Assembly (NCBI GenBank): GCA_903872155.1
Contig: CAIQJP010000161.1
Location: 1-64,000 of the forward strand
Reading direction: 5' to 3'
Origin: an uncultured Actinomycetes bacterium
Lineage (GTDB): Bacteria; Actinomycetota; Acidimicrobiia; Acidimicrobiales; Ilumatobacteraceae
Length of the DNA: 64,000 nucleotides
A program made the position numbers and the translations under genes. Positions 27,617 to 37,099 of the stretch are shown one piece after another; within the stretch, counting starts at the first letter, position 1, and every line of letters starts with the position of its first letter. The notes beneath the pieces are model-generated. The model made no database searches. It was not told the DNA's origin and saw nothing but the letters and a program-made list of their open reading frames with translations.

Positions 27617-28543
27617 TTATCTCCAGCCAACTCGTTCTTCAACGAGTTCAATTGCCCACGGGATCACTTCGAGACGCTCACGAGGAATTGGACGAGTTGA
27701 AACGGTGCTGTATCCATAATCACCAGTTTCAATTCGCAACAGTGCCGCATCAATTTCTTCAATCGTTTGACGAGCCTGATCAGAAAGAACGCGATCACGT
27801 TCGCGCTCGACAGCCATCGTGTCGCCTTCGCCGCCATCTTCGTCGAATTGATCGTCGCCCATGCCAGCTTCTTCAATGAGCTTTTCCAATTCATTTTCAA
27901 GACTGACCGCACGACCCAACAAGCGATCGCGCTGCTCAATTAATGACGCTCGCTGACTTCGAATAAATGTGAGATCAAAATCTTTATTGGCGATAATTCC
28001 GTCTTTTGAAACAGCCTTTTTGCCCGGTACGGGTGGCTTCACGAAAACTGGCTTGGCGACCTTTTTAGGTGCGGGTGGAGCCTTGACGGGCGCAGGTGCA
28101 ACCGGCTTGGCAACCTTGGCCGGAGCCTCTTTCTTGACTGGCGCGGCCTTCTTCGCAGGTGCCGCCTTCTTGACAGGTGCAGCCTTCTTGACAGGTGCAG
28201 CCTTCTTCGCTGGCGCGGCCTTCTTCGCTGGCGCGGCCTTCTTGACTGGTGCAGCCTTCTTGACTGGCGCGGACTTCTTCGCTGGTGCAGCCTTCTTGAC
28301 TGGTGCAGCCTTCTTGACTGGCGCGGCCTTCTTCGCTGGTGCAGCCTTCTTCGCTGGTGCAGCCTTCTTCGCTGGTGCAGCCTTCTTCGCTGGCGCAGCC
28401 TTCTTGACAGGGGCGGCCTTCTTGACAGGGGCGGACTTCTTCGCTGGTGCAGCCTTCTTCACAGGCGCAGCCTTCTTCGCGGGGGCCTTTTGAGCAGTTG
28501 ACTTCTTGGCAGGAGCAGGCTTCTTAACAGTTTTGCTAGCCAT
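27617..28543 (-). CDS. DksA/TraR-like protein without zinc cysteines, with Lys/Ala/Pro repeat arm
   Basis: From ATG 28543 (ribosome site AAAGGA upstream) the protein has about 308 residues. Roughly residues 20-145 are low-complexity and extremely basic, including 20 hexapeptides of the form KKAAP[AV]. The C-terminal part resembles DksA/TraR: a coiled-coil stretch (LIEQRDRLLGRAVSLENELE), then IDAALLRIETGDYGYSTVSTRPIPRERLEVIP. The four zinc cysteines of that family are replaced by Ser, Ser, Leu and Glu. A DksA-like gene with a Lys/Ala-rich arm between ileS and lspA is also known in Streptomyces, so this is probably the orthologue. The arm suggests DNA or RNA binding, as in histone-H1-like proteins. 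Function unknown. Confidence 0.85.
   Translation of the reverse strand: MASKTVKKPAPAKKSTAQKAPAKKAAPVKKAAPAKKSAPVKKAAPVKKAAPAKKAAPAKKAAPAKKAAPAKKAAPVKKAAPVKKAAPAKKSAPVKKAAPVKKAAPAKKAAPAKKAAPVKKAAPVKKAAPAKKAAPVKKEAPAKVAKPVAPAPVKAPPAPKKVAKPVFVKPPVPGKKAVSKDGIIANKDFDLTFIRSQRASLIEQRDRLLGRAVSLENELEKLIEEAGMGDDQFDEDGGEGDTMAVERERDRVLSDQARQTIEEIDAALLRIETGDYGYSTVSTRPIPRERLEVIPWAIELVEERVGWR
28118..28477 (-). repeat. 20 tandem 18-bp units encoding KKAAP[A/V] hexapeptides
   Basis: Twenty contiguous 18-bp units within the DksA-like gene, each encoding Lys-Lys-Ala-Ala-Pro-Ala/Val; two units begin KKSAPV and the last is KKEAPA. The block order V-V-A-S-V-V-A-A recurs, with the two KKSAPV units nine units (162 bp) apart, which suggests a past segmental duplication. 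Copy number may vary between strains or collapse in short-read assemblies. Confidence 0.9.
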
Positions 28544-28594
28544 TGCATATGTCCTTTTCACTCGTGTGGTTGGGCAGGATACCCGCAAATTGGA

Positions 28595-31500
28595 CTATCT
28601 CGGGGGCATGTCGACGCGAAGGACCCCAATATGGATGTCTTCTTCATCCAAAATTGCGTTCGAAGACCCTGTTCCCCAATGCACAGACTGGGCCAACGTT
28701 TCCCGAGCTAATTCATCAATGAACGGTTGAACTTGACGTCGCACTGCTTCGGAAACTCCCAAAGTCAGTTCGATGCGATCGCTCACTTCAAGATCGGCTT
28801 CACGACGAGCTTGTTGAACCAATCGAATCAGGTCACGGGCAGTGCCTTCAGCAGCTAGTTCGGGAGTGATTTCAATATCGAGCGTCACCATGCCGAGACC
28901 ATCACCCAGAGCACTACTCGCTGTTCCTTCGGCCGCAACCATCTTGAGGGTGTACTCACCAGCAAAAAGTTCGATGTCTCCGGCAAAGACTTGGTCGCCA
29001 TCTTGGCGCCAATTGCCCAACTTCACTGCTTTGATGACATCTTGCGTGCGCCCACCAAGACGTGGACCAAGAGCACCCGGAATCACTTGCAGCACAGCAG
29101 ATGCCGCCCCAGTAATTTCGGTCGCTAAGGACACCTTTTTTACATTGACTTCGTCAGCGATGATGTCAATGAATGAGGCCAATTCAGATGAGTCAGGATG
29201 CGAGACCGTGAGTTCGGATAACGGCAAACGCACGCGACGACTATTTGCTTTGCGAATAGACAAGGCGACAGAACAAACCTCGCGCACACGATCCATTGCC
29301 CGAACGAGTTCAACGTCGTTTGGCAGATCAGTAGTAGTCGGCCAATCAGTGAGATGCACTGAGCGATCACCAGTCAGGCCCGAATAGATGGTGTCCGACA
29401 AAAGTGGTAACATCGGCGCCGAGACGCCACACAGAATTTCGAGAACCGTGTGCAAGGTATCGATTGCGTCTTGGTCACCGTCCCAGAAACGATCACGTGA
29501 ACGACGGATATACCAATTCGTTAAGACGTCCAAGAAATCACGAACGCCCGAGCATGCCGAGAAAAGATCGTAGGCATCGAGGTCGTGAGTCACTCGTTCA
29601 ATCATTTGGGCCGATTTTGCCAAAATATAGCGATCAAGAATGTTTGTCGAGTCGGTACGGAAAGTTCCGGAAACACCTTCAGCGTTGGCGTACAAACTCA
29701 AGAAATACCACGAGTTCCACATCGGTAAAAGCACTTGCCGAACGGTCTCACGAATGCCAGCCTCAGTCACCGAGAAGTCAGCCCCCCGCAAAATTGCCGA
29801 CGACAACAAGTACCAACGCATTGCATCTGCGCCGTACGTATCAAAGACAACCATCGGGTCTGGATAGTTGCGCAAGCTCTTGGACATTTTCTGTCCATCA
29901 TCGCCAAGCACGATTCCGTGACTCACACAAGTTGAAAATGCGGGACGATCAAATAGAGCGGTCGCCAAAACATGCAACGTGTAGAACCAACCGCGAGTTT
30001 GCCCGATGTACTCAACGATGAAGTCACCTGGGTAATGCTGTTCAAACCAAGTTGTGTTCTCAAATGGATAATGCACTTGAGCAAAAGGCATTGAGCCACT
30101 CTCGAACCAGCAGTCAAGTACTTCTGGCACTCGGCGCATCATTGACTGACCCGTTGGGTCGTCAGGGTTTGGTCGAACTAAATCATCAACTGCGGGACGA
30201 TGCAGATCGGTGACAACAACACCAAAGTCGCGTTCAATGTCAGCGAGACTGCCATAGACATCAAGTCGCGGATAAGTGGGATCATCGCTCTTCCAAACCG
30301 GAATGGGCGAACCCCAAAATCGATTGCGACTAATTGACCAGTCGCGGGCGTTCGCTAACCATTTACCGAACGACCCTTCTTTAAGGTGTTCAGGAACCCA
30401 GGTAATTTGTTGGTTCAATTCGAGCATGCGATCTTTCACCGCAGTGACTTCAACAAACCATGATGAAATCGCGCGATAGACCAGAGGCTCGGCACAGCGC
30501 CAGCAATGCGGGTATGAGTGGTCGTAACTGTCGTGACGAAGAACAACCCCCGTTTGCTTGAGGTGTTTGATGACAAGGGGATTTGCCTCAAAGACGTGCG
30601 TTCCCGCCCAATCAGAAACCTCGGCCGTATAACAACCGTGGCTGTCCATCGGACAAATCGTTTCAATTCCAGCAGCGAGACAAGCGATCTGGTCGTCCTC
30701 ACCAAAGCCTGGGGCCATGTGCACGACGCCCGTTCCATCTTCTGTCGTGACGAAGTCGGCACCAAGAACTTGGAAGGCAGACGGAGTATCAGCGAAATAA
30801 TCAAAGAGTGGCGTATAGGTGCGACCGACCAACTCAGAACCCTTCAAGGTTCCAACTCGTACCGCTTCACCAAGTTCGCGTTCATACGAAGCCAAGCGAG
30901 CCTCTGCCAAAATAAGTTTCTCGCCGGCTAATTCAACAACTGCATAATCGATGTCAGGGTTGACCGCCAACGCCAAGTTTGATGGCAATGTCCATGGCGT
31001 TGTTGTCCAGGCCAAAATCTTTTCGCCTGTTGCCAATGAGAATTTGACTGTTAACGCCGGGTCTTGACGATCGCGATACACGTCATCCATACGAGTCTCG
31101 GTATTGCTCAATGGAGTTTCACAACGCCAGCAATATGCCAAAACTCGGAAGCCTTCGTAGATCAAGCCTTTGTCATGCAAAGTTTTGAATGCCCACATAA
31201 CGCTTTCCATATAGGGAAGGTCGAGGGTCTTGTAGTCATTTTCAAAATCAACCCAGCGAGCTTGACGGTTGACATAGCGTTCCCATTCGTTCGTATAACG
31301 CAAAACGCTCGTTCGGCAATAGTCATTGAATTTTTCAATACCGAATTCGGTGACCTCGGGATGACCAGAGATACCTAATTGTTTTTCGGCTTCAACTTCT
31401 GCAGGCAAACCATGACAATCCCATCCGAATCGACGATCGACACGTTGACCCTTCATGGTGCGATAACGCGGAATCGCGTCTTTCACAAATCCGGTCAGTA

Positions 31501-31699
31501 GGTGACCGTAGTGTGGCAAACCATTAGCAAATGGTGGACCGTCATAAAAGACAAATTCATTGGCACCATCTGATCCAGCAGCACGCTGGTTGACCGATTC
31601 TTCAAAGGTGTGGTCAGCCTTCCAACGCTCGAGAACAGTCGCTTCAATCGCTGGGAATGAAGGCTGAGATTCAACGGGTGGATAACGGCGCTCGGTCAT
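28595..31699 (-). CDS. ileS: isoleucine-tRNA ligase (type 2)
   Basis: Charges tRNA-Ile. 1034 residues. The class I signatures are [16 protein letters not shown] (HYGH form of HIGH) near residue 60 and KMSKSLRN near residue 610. The CP1 editing domain and the anticodon-binding domain ([11 protein letters not shown]) are present. Length and the sequence [13 protein letters not shown] match the eukaryote-like type 2 enzymes common in actinobacteria, a group often naturally less sensitive to mupirocin. There is no T-box leader: only 50 bp separate it from yggT. Confidence 0.97.
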   Translation of the reverse strand: MTERRYPPVESQPSFPAIEATVLERWKADHTFEESVNQRAAGSDGANEFVFYDGPPFANGLPHYGHLLTGFVKDAIPRYRTMKGQRVDRRFGWDCHGLPAEVEAEKQLGISGHPEVTEFGIEKFNDYCRTSVLRYTNEWERYVNRQARWVDFENDYKTLDLPYMESVMWAFKTLHDKGLIYEGFRVLAYCWRCETPLSNTETRMDDVYRDRQDPALTVKFSLATGEKILAWTTTPWTLPSNLALAVNPDIDYAVVELAGEKLILAEARLASYERELGEAVRVGTLKGSELVGRTYTPLFDYFADTPSAFQVLGADFVTTEDGTGVVHMAPGFGEDDQIACLAAGIETICPMDSHGCYTAEVSDWAGTHVFEANPLVIKHLKQTGVVLRHDSYDHSYPHCWRCAEPLVYRAISSWFVEVTAVKDRMLELNQQITWVPEHLKEGSFGKWLANARDWSISRNRFWGSPIPVWKSDDPTYPRLDVYGSLADIERDFGVVVTDLHRPAVDDLVRPNPDDPTGQSMMRRVPEVLDCWFESGSMPFAQVHYPFENTTWFEQHYPGDFIVEYIGQTRGWFYTLHVLATALFDRPAFSTCVSHGIVLGDDGQKMSKSLRNYPDPMVVFDTYGADAMRWYLLSSAILRGADFSVTEAGIRETVRQVLLPMWNSWYFLSLYANAEGVSGTFRTDSTNILDRYILAKSAQMIERVTHDLDAYDLFSACSGVRDFLDVLTNWYIRRSRDRFWDGDQDAIDTLHTVLEILCGVSAPMLPLLSDTIYSGLTGDRSVHLTDWPTTTDLPNDVELVRAMDRVREVCSVALSIRKANSRRVRLPLSELTVSHPDSSELASFIDIIADEVNVKKVSLATEITGAASAVLQVIPGALGPRLGGRTQDVIKAVKLGNWRQDGDQVFAGDIELFAGEYTLKMVAAEGTASSALGDGLGMVTLDIEITPELAAEGTARDLIRLVQQARREADLEVSDRIELTLGVSEAVRRQVQPFIDELARETLAQSVHWGTGSSNAILDEEDIHIGVLRVDMPPR

Positions 31700-31710
31700 A
31701 ATTAGTCAGT

Positions 31711-31735
31711 CTCAATCAGAAAATCAACGATTGAG
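31711..31735 (-). promoter_or_regulatory. hairpin directly upstream of ileS
   Basis: A perfect 7-bp stem CTCAATC/GATTGAG with an 11-nt loop lies 12 nt upstream of the ileS ATG on the coding strand. No T-run follows, so it is not a classical terminator. It could mask the weak ribosome site or mark an mRNA processing point between yggT and ileS. Confidence 0.35.
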
Positions 31736-31749
31736 CAAGGATATCGGCA

Positions 31750-31992
31750 CTACGCCAGCGCTTGAGCGACGACCTGCAAAACGATCAACAACAACATCGG
31801 CGACAAATCAAGACCACCCATAGGGGGCAATTTACGCCGAATCGGGCCAAGTACGGGCTCGGTCATTTTGAAGAGCCACAGTTGAACTGTGGCAAGCGCC
31901 CCTTGTGACGACGATGGTGGGAACCACGACAATATGACTCGCAAAAGCAGGACATAGCTGTACAGCCGCAGTAGATCACCGAGAGCCGACAC
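31750..31992 (-). CDS. YggT-family membrane protein
   Basis: An 80-residue membrane protein from GTG 31992, five bases after the sepF stop. Two hydrophobic segments (LGDLLRLYSYVLLLRVILSW and LSPMLLLIVLQVVAQAL) flank the conserved TEPVLGPIRRKLPPMGGLDL, the YggT signature. The frame is open further upstream but that part overlaps sepF. YggT follows sepF in many Gram-positives and is thought to take part in division or membrane organisation; a precise role is not known. The usual downstream divIVA is absent; ileS follows. Confidence 0.9.
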   Translation of the reverse strand: MSALGDLLRLYSYVLLLRVILSWFPPSSSQGALATVQLWLFKMTEPVLGPIRRKLPPMGGLDLSPMLLLIVLQVVAQALA

Positions 31993-31997
31993 GAAAA

Positions 31998-32525
31998 TCA
32001 GTACTCGGGATTCGCAGGACGTGTATCTGGCTTCAGCAGATACACACCACGAGCAACTTTTTCGATCTTGCCATGCAACGCATAACACAGACCACTTGAG
32101 AAATCGATCATGCGACGAGCAACTTCGTCATCGCAGCCTTCAGTATTCAAAATGACGGCATGACCATCACGAAAACGATTGGCGACTTCTTGAATGTCAT
32201 TAAAGCGAATGGCCTTGACGGTGTGAGTTTCACCCTGGGTCGATCCACCCAATGTTCGCACTGACGAACCCTGGCGTGCTGAAATCGGACGAGGCTGAAC
32301 TGACGAATCATCAAACTGAGGGCGGCGCGGAGTGGGAACTGGATCGGTGTCGCGAGGCGATACCTGACGGGCAACCGGACGCGAATCGTCAAAACCGCCA
32401 CGCGGGTCGGCCGTACGCGAAACGCCACCCGATCGATCAACCGAATCATGGTCATCGTAATCGTCGTACGCATCGTCCTCGCCGAGGCCGAGGTAATCCA
32501 TCGCTCGTCTAAAAATTGACATCAC
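31998..32525 (-). CDS. sepF: cell division protein SepF
   Basis: A membrane anchor and organiser of FtsZ in Gram-positives. An amphipathic N-terminal helix ([16 protein letters not shown]) that inserts into the membrane is followed by a charged, disordered linker (about residues 17-95) and the globular FtsZ-binding domain ([20 protein letters not shown], then [15 protein letters not shown]). 175 residues. It is essential in actinobacteria, which lack FtsA, consistent with no ftsA between ftsQ and ftsZ here. Confidence 0.95.
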   Translation of the reverse strand: MMSIFRRAMDYLGLGEDDAYDDYDDHDSVDRSGGVSRTADPRGGFDDSRPVARQVSPRDTDPVPTPRRPQFDDSSVQPRPISARQGSSVRTLGGSTQGETHTVKAIRFNDIQEVANRFRDGHAVILNTEGCDDEVARRMIDFSSGLCYALHGKIEKVARGVYLLKPDTRPANPEY

Positions 32526-32539
32526 CGAAAGAATAGTCG

Positions 32540-33223
32540 CTATTTATCGGCCATGGGTGGACGGTCACCAAAGATTGCCGACCCGATACGCACCATCGTT
32601 GATCCGCAATCAATCGCCATGTCAAGGTCACCAGTCATACCCATGGAAACTTCGCGCAAGCCCAAACCTTGAGCCAATCGAGCGGTCGTCTCAAAGGCCT
32701 GTCGAGTCGCGGCTACTTCGCCGTTCGTTGGCCCGACGGTCATTAATCCTGACACCGTCAATCCACGAATGAGACAATGGTCGTACAGACTTTCAAGTTC
32801 GGGGATGGCACAGCCACCCTTATCAGATTCGCCAGCTGCGTTGACCTGCAACATGATTCGAGCAATCGGCGCTCGGCGGGCAATTTCATCAATGACCGAA
32901 ATGCGATCGACCGATTGCCAAACGTCGACGACGTGGCTCAACGATCGAACCTTATTGGTTTGCAATCGACCAATGAAGTGAACTTCTGGCCGATGGTTCA
33001 CATCAACTTCTGGCCACTTTTCCAACAAATCTTGGGCGTAGTTCTCGCCGATACTCAAACACCCCGCTGCCACGACGGCGTTGACGGCACTCGCGGGAAA
33101 AGTCTTTGTCACTGCGATGATTTGAACATCGCTTCCTCCGAGACTTCGCACACGCTGCACAATCGACTCGTAATTTTCACGAATGCGCTTCGCCTCAGGT
33201 GGCATGGCTTCAGATGTCGTCAT
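32540..33223 (-). CDS. YggS-family pyridoxal-phosphate homeostasis protein
   Basis: A single-domain alanine-racemase-fold protein that binds PLP, thought to buffer vitamin B6. The PLP lysine lies in [36 protein letters not shown] and the phosphate-binding [12 protein letters not shown] block follow. ATG 33223 overlaps the pgeF stop as ATGA and has a GGAG site at 6 nt, so it is preferred over ATG 33235. The yggS-sepF-yggT grouping is standard in Gram-positives. Confidence 0.95.
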   Translation of the reverse strand: MTTSEAMPPEAKRIRENYESIVQRVRSLGGSDVQIIAVTKTFPASAVNAVVAAGCLSIGENYAQDLLEKWPEVDVNHRPEVHFIGRLQTNKVRSLSHVVDVWQSVDRISVIDEIARRAPIARIMLQVNAAGESDKGGCAIPELESLYDHCLIRGLTVSGLMTVGPTNGEVAATRQAFETTARLAQGLGLREVSMGMTGDLDMAIDCGSTMVRIGSAIFGDRPPMADK

Positions 33224-33897
33224 GACGTTCTCCATACTCCAACAATGTGGCGTTCACGTTCTCCGCGTACCCGATGAGAAAAGTACTTGTCCGATAAACA
33301 GCCGGTGCATTCTTCGGTCTCGAACAGCGGAATATTTCTTGTCGCAAAAAATTGGCGGATACACGCTGCGACATTGAGTGCATCGCATCCCATCTGGTCA
33401 ACTCCCCGTGCTGTCAGACCAAATCGATCAACCATGGTTTGCAAGTCGTGTTCGCCAAATTGATAGCAGCACTGATGAATATGTGGGCCAACGAAACCTT
33501 GAATCACTTGATCCCCGTTTTGAGTCATCAAGGAGACCGCGGCATCCAGTACCCCATCTCGCAAGCCCCTCCAACCCGCATGTACTCCAACTATTGATCG
33601 CTCGCCGATCAAAATCACTGGTGCACAGTCACCGACCCAGATCCCGAGAACCGCATGATTTTGCGCAGTTCCAACAATGTCCCCAAGCTCACCATCGCAT
33701 TCACCAGCGCGATCAACCCAATGGGCGTCGATGCCATGAATCTCTCGAAGTTGCGTCCAGGGCAAATCAATGAAGGCACGACGACGAGAATCCAAAGCAA
33801 CTGCATCAACAACATCGCTGTTGAAATCACCATCAGCACGTTGTGACACCACAAAGTTGACTGACGAACAATTGGGAATCTGAAAATAGGCGGGCAT
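33220..33897 (-). CDS. pgeF: YfiH/PgeF-family protein (peptidoglycan editing / purine nucleoside phosphorylase fold)
   Basis: 225 residues of the multicopper-polyphenol-oxidase-like (laccase-domain) family. Conserved metal-site blocks are HGIDAHWV, LGIWVGDCAPVIL, VGVHAGWRGLRDGVLDAA and GPHIHQCCYQFGEHD. Family members act as purine nucleoside phosphorylases in vitro; in E. coli PgeF prevents misincorporation of L-Ser into peptidoglycan precursors. Its place 13 bp after ftsZ in a wall-synthesis cluster fits the editing role. Confidence 0.92.
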   Translation of the reverse strand: MPAYFQIPNCSSVNFVVSQRADGDFNSDVVDAVALDSRRRAFIDLPWTQLREIHGIDAHWVDRAGECDGELGDIVGTAQNHAVLGIWVGDCAPVILIGERSIVGVHAGWRGLRDGVLDAAVSLMTQNGDQVIQGFVGPHIHQCCYQFGEHDLQTMVDRFGLTARGVDQMGCDALNVAACIRQFFATRNIPLFETEECTGCLSDKYFSHRVRGERERHIVGVWRTS

Positions 33898-33910
33898 CAG
33901 GCCCGCAGTC

Positions 33911-35023
33911 TCACTTCAGGAACGACGGGACATCAAAATCGTCATCGCCGTCGTCTGTTGACACGGGATCAGACGCGAAGATGTCCTTCGCTGGCGCCGA
34001 CGGGCGAGCACTTCCGCCGGTTTGCTGTGAGCGAGCAGCAGGTCGTCCAGTCGGACGAACTTGCGGAGCGCCATCCCAGCGATCAAAACCAGCAGCGATC
34101 ACAGTGACCCGAACTTCATCACCCATGTCGTCGTTAATCACCGTACCGAAAATGATGTTCGCGTCTTGATGAGCGATGCCATGAATGATTTCGGCGGCTT
34201 CGTTCATTTCCATCAAGGTCATTGAGGAAGGACCGGTGACATTGAGAAGCACTCCACGAGCACCTTCAATGGAAGCTTCGAGCAAATTGCTCGACAGTGC
34301 CTTCAAAGCGGCATCACGAGCACGGCTATCACCACTGGCCGAACCGATACCCATCAATGCCGAACCAGCATTCTGCAATGTCATCTTGACGTCAGCAAAG
34401 TCAGTGTTGATGAGACCAGGGTTAGTGATCAATTCCGAGATACCCGAAACGCCGCTATACAAAACCTCGTCAGCCCGGGCAAATGCTTCCATCACGGTGT
34501 CACGAGCGTCAACGACTGAGAGCAAGCGATCGTTCGGAACAACAATCAAGGTGTCAACTTTTTCTTTGAGCTTGGCAATACCAGCATCGGCTTGCACCGC
34601 GCGACGGCGTCCTTCAAACGAGAACGGACGAGTCACAATGCCAATGGTGAGAGCACCAGCGGCCTTGGCAATTTCGGCAACAACGGGAGCAGCACCAGTA
34701 CCGGTACCTCCACCTTCGCCAGCAGCGATGAAAACCATGTCCGCGCCTTTGAGCGCGTCTTCGATCTCGTCGCGATGAGCTTCGGCCGCTTGGCGTCCAA
34801 CTTCAGGATCGCTACCAGCACCTAGTCCACGAGTCAGTTCACGACCGACATCGAGCTTCAGTTCGGCATCGCTCGTCATCAAAGCCTGAATATCGGTGTT
34901 GATCGCAATGAATTCGACCCCACGCAGATTTCGCTCGATCATTCGGTTAATTGCGTTGACGCCACCGCCACCGACGCCAACAACCTTGATCTGGCAGATG
35001 TAATTGTTTTGTCCACCAACCAT
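33911..35023 (-). CDS. ftsZ: cell division protein FtsZ
   Basis: A tubulin-like GTPase that forms the Z-ring. 370 residues: GTP-binding start [17 protein letters not shown], the tubulin signature [16 protein letters not shown], the T7 synergy region NTDFADVKM, and a short variable linker. The C-terminal peptide [11 protein letters not shown] binds SepF and FtsW-type partners. A strong AGGAG-type ribosome site precedes the ATG. The 197-bp gap upstream suggests its own promoter. Confidence 0.98.
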   Translation of the reverse strand: MVGGQNNYICQIKVVGVGGGGVNAINRMIERNLRGVEFIAINTDIQALMTSDAELKLDVGRELTRGLGAGSDPEVGRQAAEAHRDEIEDALKGADMVFIAAGEGGGTGTGAAPVVAEIAKAAGALTIGIVTRPFSFEGRRRAVQADAGIAKLKEKVDTLIVVPNDRLLSVVDARDTVMEAFARADEVLYSGVSGISELITNPGLINTDFADVKMTLQNAGSALMGIGSASGDSRARDAALKALSSNLLEASIEGARGVLLNVTGPSSMTLMEMNEAAEIIHGIAHQDANIIFGTVINDDMGDEVRVTVIAAGFDRWDGAPQVRPTGRPAARSQQTGGSARPSAPAKDIFASDPVSTDDGDDDFDVPSFLK

Positions 35024-35220
35024 GTCGGGAGACTCCTCCGCTTTCGGGTGTCGGCAAGCCGACGTTGAGTTGAAAATTACTAGTAATTCTTAGTTAAGTC
35101 TCGCACTTCTGAATCTCTAATGGGGGGATACCCCACTTGAGGGCTCATCAGAAGTCCTGCTCACAGTAGCAATTGGGACCATTGTCGCGACCTCATTGTC
35201 GCAAATCATGTTCGGGTTGG
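35024..35220 (-). promoter_or_regulatory. ftsQ-ftsZ intergenic region with multiple palindromes
   Basis: The longest gap inside the division cluster (197 bp). It holds a GTCGGC-AA-GCCGAC hairpin (35050-35063), a perfect 14-bp palindrome AATTACTAGTAATT (35075-35088), an 8-bp inverted repeat ACTTCTGA/TCAGAAGT (35105-35155) enclosing a TGGGG/CCCCA stem, and a 9-bp direct repeat CATTGTCGC (35180-35188 and 35194-35202). It presumably carries the ftsZ promoter and its operators. No unambiguous -35/-10 pair was found. Confidence 0.5.
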
Positions 35221-36156
35221 TCATCGAACGCTCGGTTGACCGCTCGAAACGTCAATCACGGCGTAGCGATTAGTCCCCTGCCGCTTGATCTCGTTGACGA
35301 CCGCCACCAATTTGACCTGGAAGTCGTCGGGTCGACCGAAGAGCACCTCGACGTCATTGGTGAGGGCTAAAGAAACTTCGCCTTCAGGACTCACTGTCAC
35401 TGTCAACAGCCGTGCCCGTAACTCGGCCGGCAACGCATTGATCAATTCGGCAGCCCCCAAAAAGGGTTGTTCCACTGTTTGCCCTGCCGAGATATTCGGA
35501 CCAGTGCCGTTAATGGGCGTGTAATCGGTCGGGTCTCCCTCAATCACGTCAAGCACGCGCCCGTCGCGATCGATGACTCGGTTGAATCCATCAACTGAAC
35601 GGAAGAACGCAATCGGACTGCGCTCGACCACCTCAATGGTGACTCGCGCCGGCAAATGCATCGAAACTCGAGCTTGGCGCACCCACGGAATCGCCAGCAG
35701 TTTCTTTTCCGCAGAATCTAGATCGACGGTCAAAATCGGCTCACCTTTCACACTCTCGACGATTGCCGAAATGAGATCAGTGTCGGCATACACGACACCT
35801 TCCACATCAACTTTGCGGACCGACAAAATCGGACTCGTCAACAAGAGCAAAACGATAATGACGACGCCAATCATTAAACCGACCACAGTGAACCAGCGGA
35901 GGCGTCGCCTTCCCTCCTCGCGGCGAACTGCGATGCGGCGCAGTCGGAAACGCGAAGCCCCATTGTCAGAATCGGATCGAGTTGACTTTCGATCAATGAC
36001 CTCAGAGTCGTCAGAAATGACAACGCGCTTTTTCCCCGAACTATCAACTTTTGTTATCGGAGCCTTTTTGGTTGTCACCAATTCTTCCGAATCATCAAAC
36101 TCAGTTGGTCGAACCTTTTGGACAAGTTTCTTAATGATTGAGAATTTGTCACTCAT
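35221..36156 (-). CDS. ftsQ: cell division protein FtsQ/DivIB
   Basis: A bitopic protein linking FtsL/FtsB to the septal synthase. From ATG 36156 (GAGG ribosome site at 5 nt, 8-bp overlap with murB) it has 311 residues: an 88-residue charged cytoplasmic region, a transmembrane helix at about 89-108, a POTRA domain starting LSVRKVDVEGVVYADTDLI, and the FtsQ beta domain. The long cytoplasmic arm, rich in Asp, Ser and Arg, is typical of actinobacteria. Confidence 0.94.
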   Translation of the reverse strand: MSDKFSIIKKLVQKVRPTEFDDSEELVTTKKAPITKVDSSGKKRVVISDDSEVIDRKSTRSDSDNGASRFRLRRIAVRREEGRRRLRWFTVVGLMIGVVIIVLLLLTSPILSVRKVDVEGVVYADTDLISAIVESVKGEPILTVDLDSAEKKLLAIPWVRQARVSMHLPARVTIEVVERSPIAFFRSVDGFNRVIDRDGRVLDVIEGDPTDYTPINGTGPNISAGQTVEQPFLGAAELINALPAELRARLLTVTVSPEGEVSLALTNDVEVLFGRPDDFQVKLVAVVNEIKRQGTNRYAVIDVSSGQPSVR

Positions 36157-37099
36157 GAATTCCTCTAGTTCTGTTTTCATGATCAAACCCGATGAGTCGC
36201 ACTTCTGAGCGAAGTTCAAATCCGTGATCCTGCTTCACTACTTTTTTGACATGTTCCATCACGGCAACGACATCACTTGCTCGGCCCTCAGGATCAGCCT
36301 GAATAAAATTTGCATGTTTGGTCGACACTTCAGCCGTACCAATACGAAATCCCCGAAGTCCGCTTTGATCGATCAATTCACCAGCAGCTATTTCGCCCGG
36401 AACCGGATTGACAAAAACAGAGCCAGCATTTTGACCACCTGGTTGATTTTCACGACGCCATTTCACGATGTCATCAATCATGTTCAATGATTGTTCGCTA
36501 TTCCCCCAAGCCAATTGGAATGTCGCATCGATAACGATGTCATCGTCATCGATGGATGATCCGCGAAATCGCAAACCCAACTCCGACTTCGCCATCTCGC
36601 GAACCTGACCCGAACCACTCGAATACATCCGGACACTCATAAGAGATTCGTCAATGTCAGACCCGTGTCCTCCAGCGTTCATTTTGATTGCTCCGCCGAT
36701 AGTTCCCGGGACTCCGACGGCCCATTCGAATCCGGTCAGCCCAGCGGCGGCAGTACGTCGAGCCATCACCGGCAGGGCAACCGCAGAACCAACTGTGACA
36801 ATGCTCTTTTCGTTTTGCTGGGGCAACTCTAGATGTTGCGCAAAATCGCCAAGTTGCGCCACGATTCCTTCAAACTCTTCATCGGCAAACAAACTATTAC
36901 TGCCTCGCCCAAGCACGACAAGATCGAGTGACAAATCCTGAGCGACTTGCACCACATTGAACAAAGTCGCCAAATCATTGACTCGGCTAAACAATGCTGC
37001 GGTTCCACCGACTTTATAAGTCGTCAATGATGACACCGGAAAATGGCGTTGGGCTGATTCGCCAAGAATTTGTGCAGCTTGCTCAATTTGTGAATTCAT
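36149..37099 (-). CDS. murB: UDP-N-acetylenolpyruvoylglucosamine reductase
   Basis: A flavoenzyme that makes UDP-MurNAc. 316 residues with FAD-binding segments TTYKVGGTAALF and VVLGRGSNSLFAD, then GVPGTIGGAIKMNAGGHG, and the catalytic serine in NAGSVFVNPVPG. STKHANFI near the C-terminus is also conserved. ATG overlaps the murC stop by 4 bp. Its place between murC and ftsQ is common in Gram-positives. Confidence 0.97.
   Translation of the reverse strand: MNSQIEQAAQILGESAQRHFPVSSLTTYKVGGTAALFSRVNDLATLFNVVQVAQDLSLDLVVLGRGSNSLFADEEFEGIVAQLGDFAQHLELPQQNEKSIVTVGSAVALPVMARRTAAAGLTGFEWAVGVPGTIGGAIKMNAGGHGSDIDESLMSVRMYSSGSGQVREMAKSELGLRFRGSSIDDDDIVIDATFQLAWGNSEQSLNMIDDIVKWRRENQPGGQNAGSVFVNPVPGEIAAGELIDQSGLRGFRIGTAEVSTKHANFIQADPEGRASDVVAVMEHVKKVVKQDHGFELRSEVRLIGFDHENRTRGIHE

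Noticed and set aside
28118-28477. Possible CRISPR array
   Set aside because: Units are contiguous 18-mers without spacers and are translated as hexapeptides.
27969-28493. 174-residue plus-strand reading frame rich in Phe/Gly/Ala opposite the repeat array
   Set aside because: It is the antisense reading of the 18-bp coding repeats and has no family features; the minus-strand gene explains the sequence.
29404-30021. 205-residue plus-strand frame antisense to ileS
   Set aside because: Arg/Ser-rich shadow frame with no similarity to any family I know; ileS is intact on the other strand.
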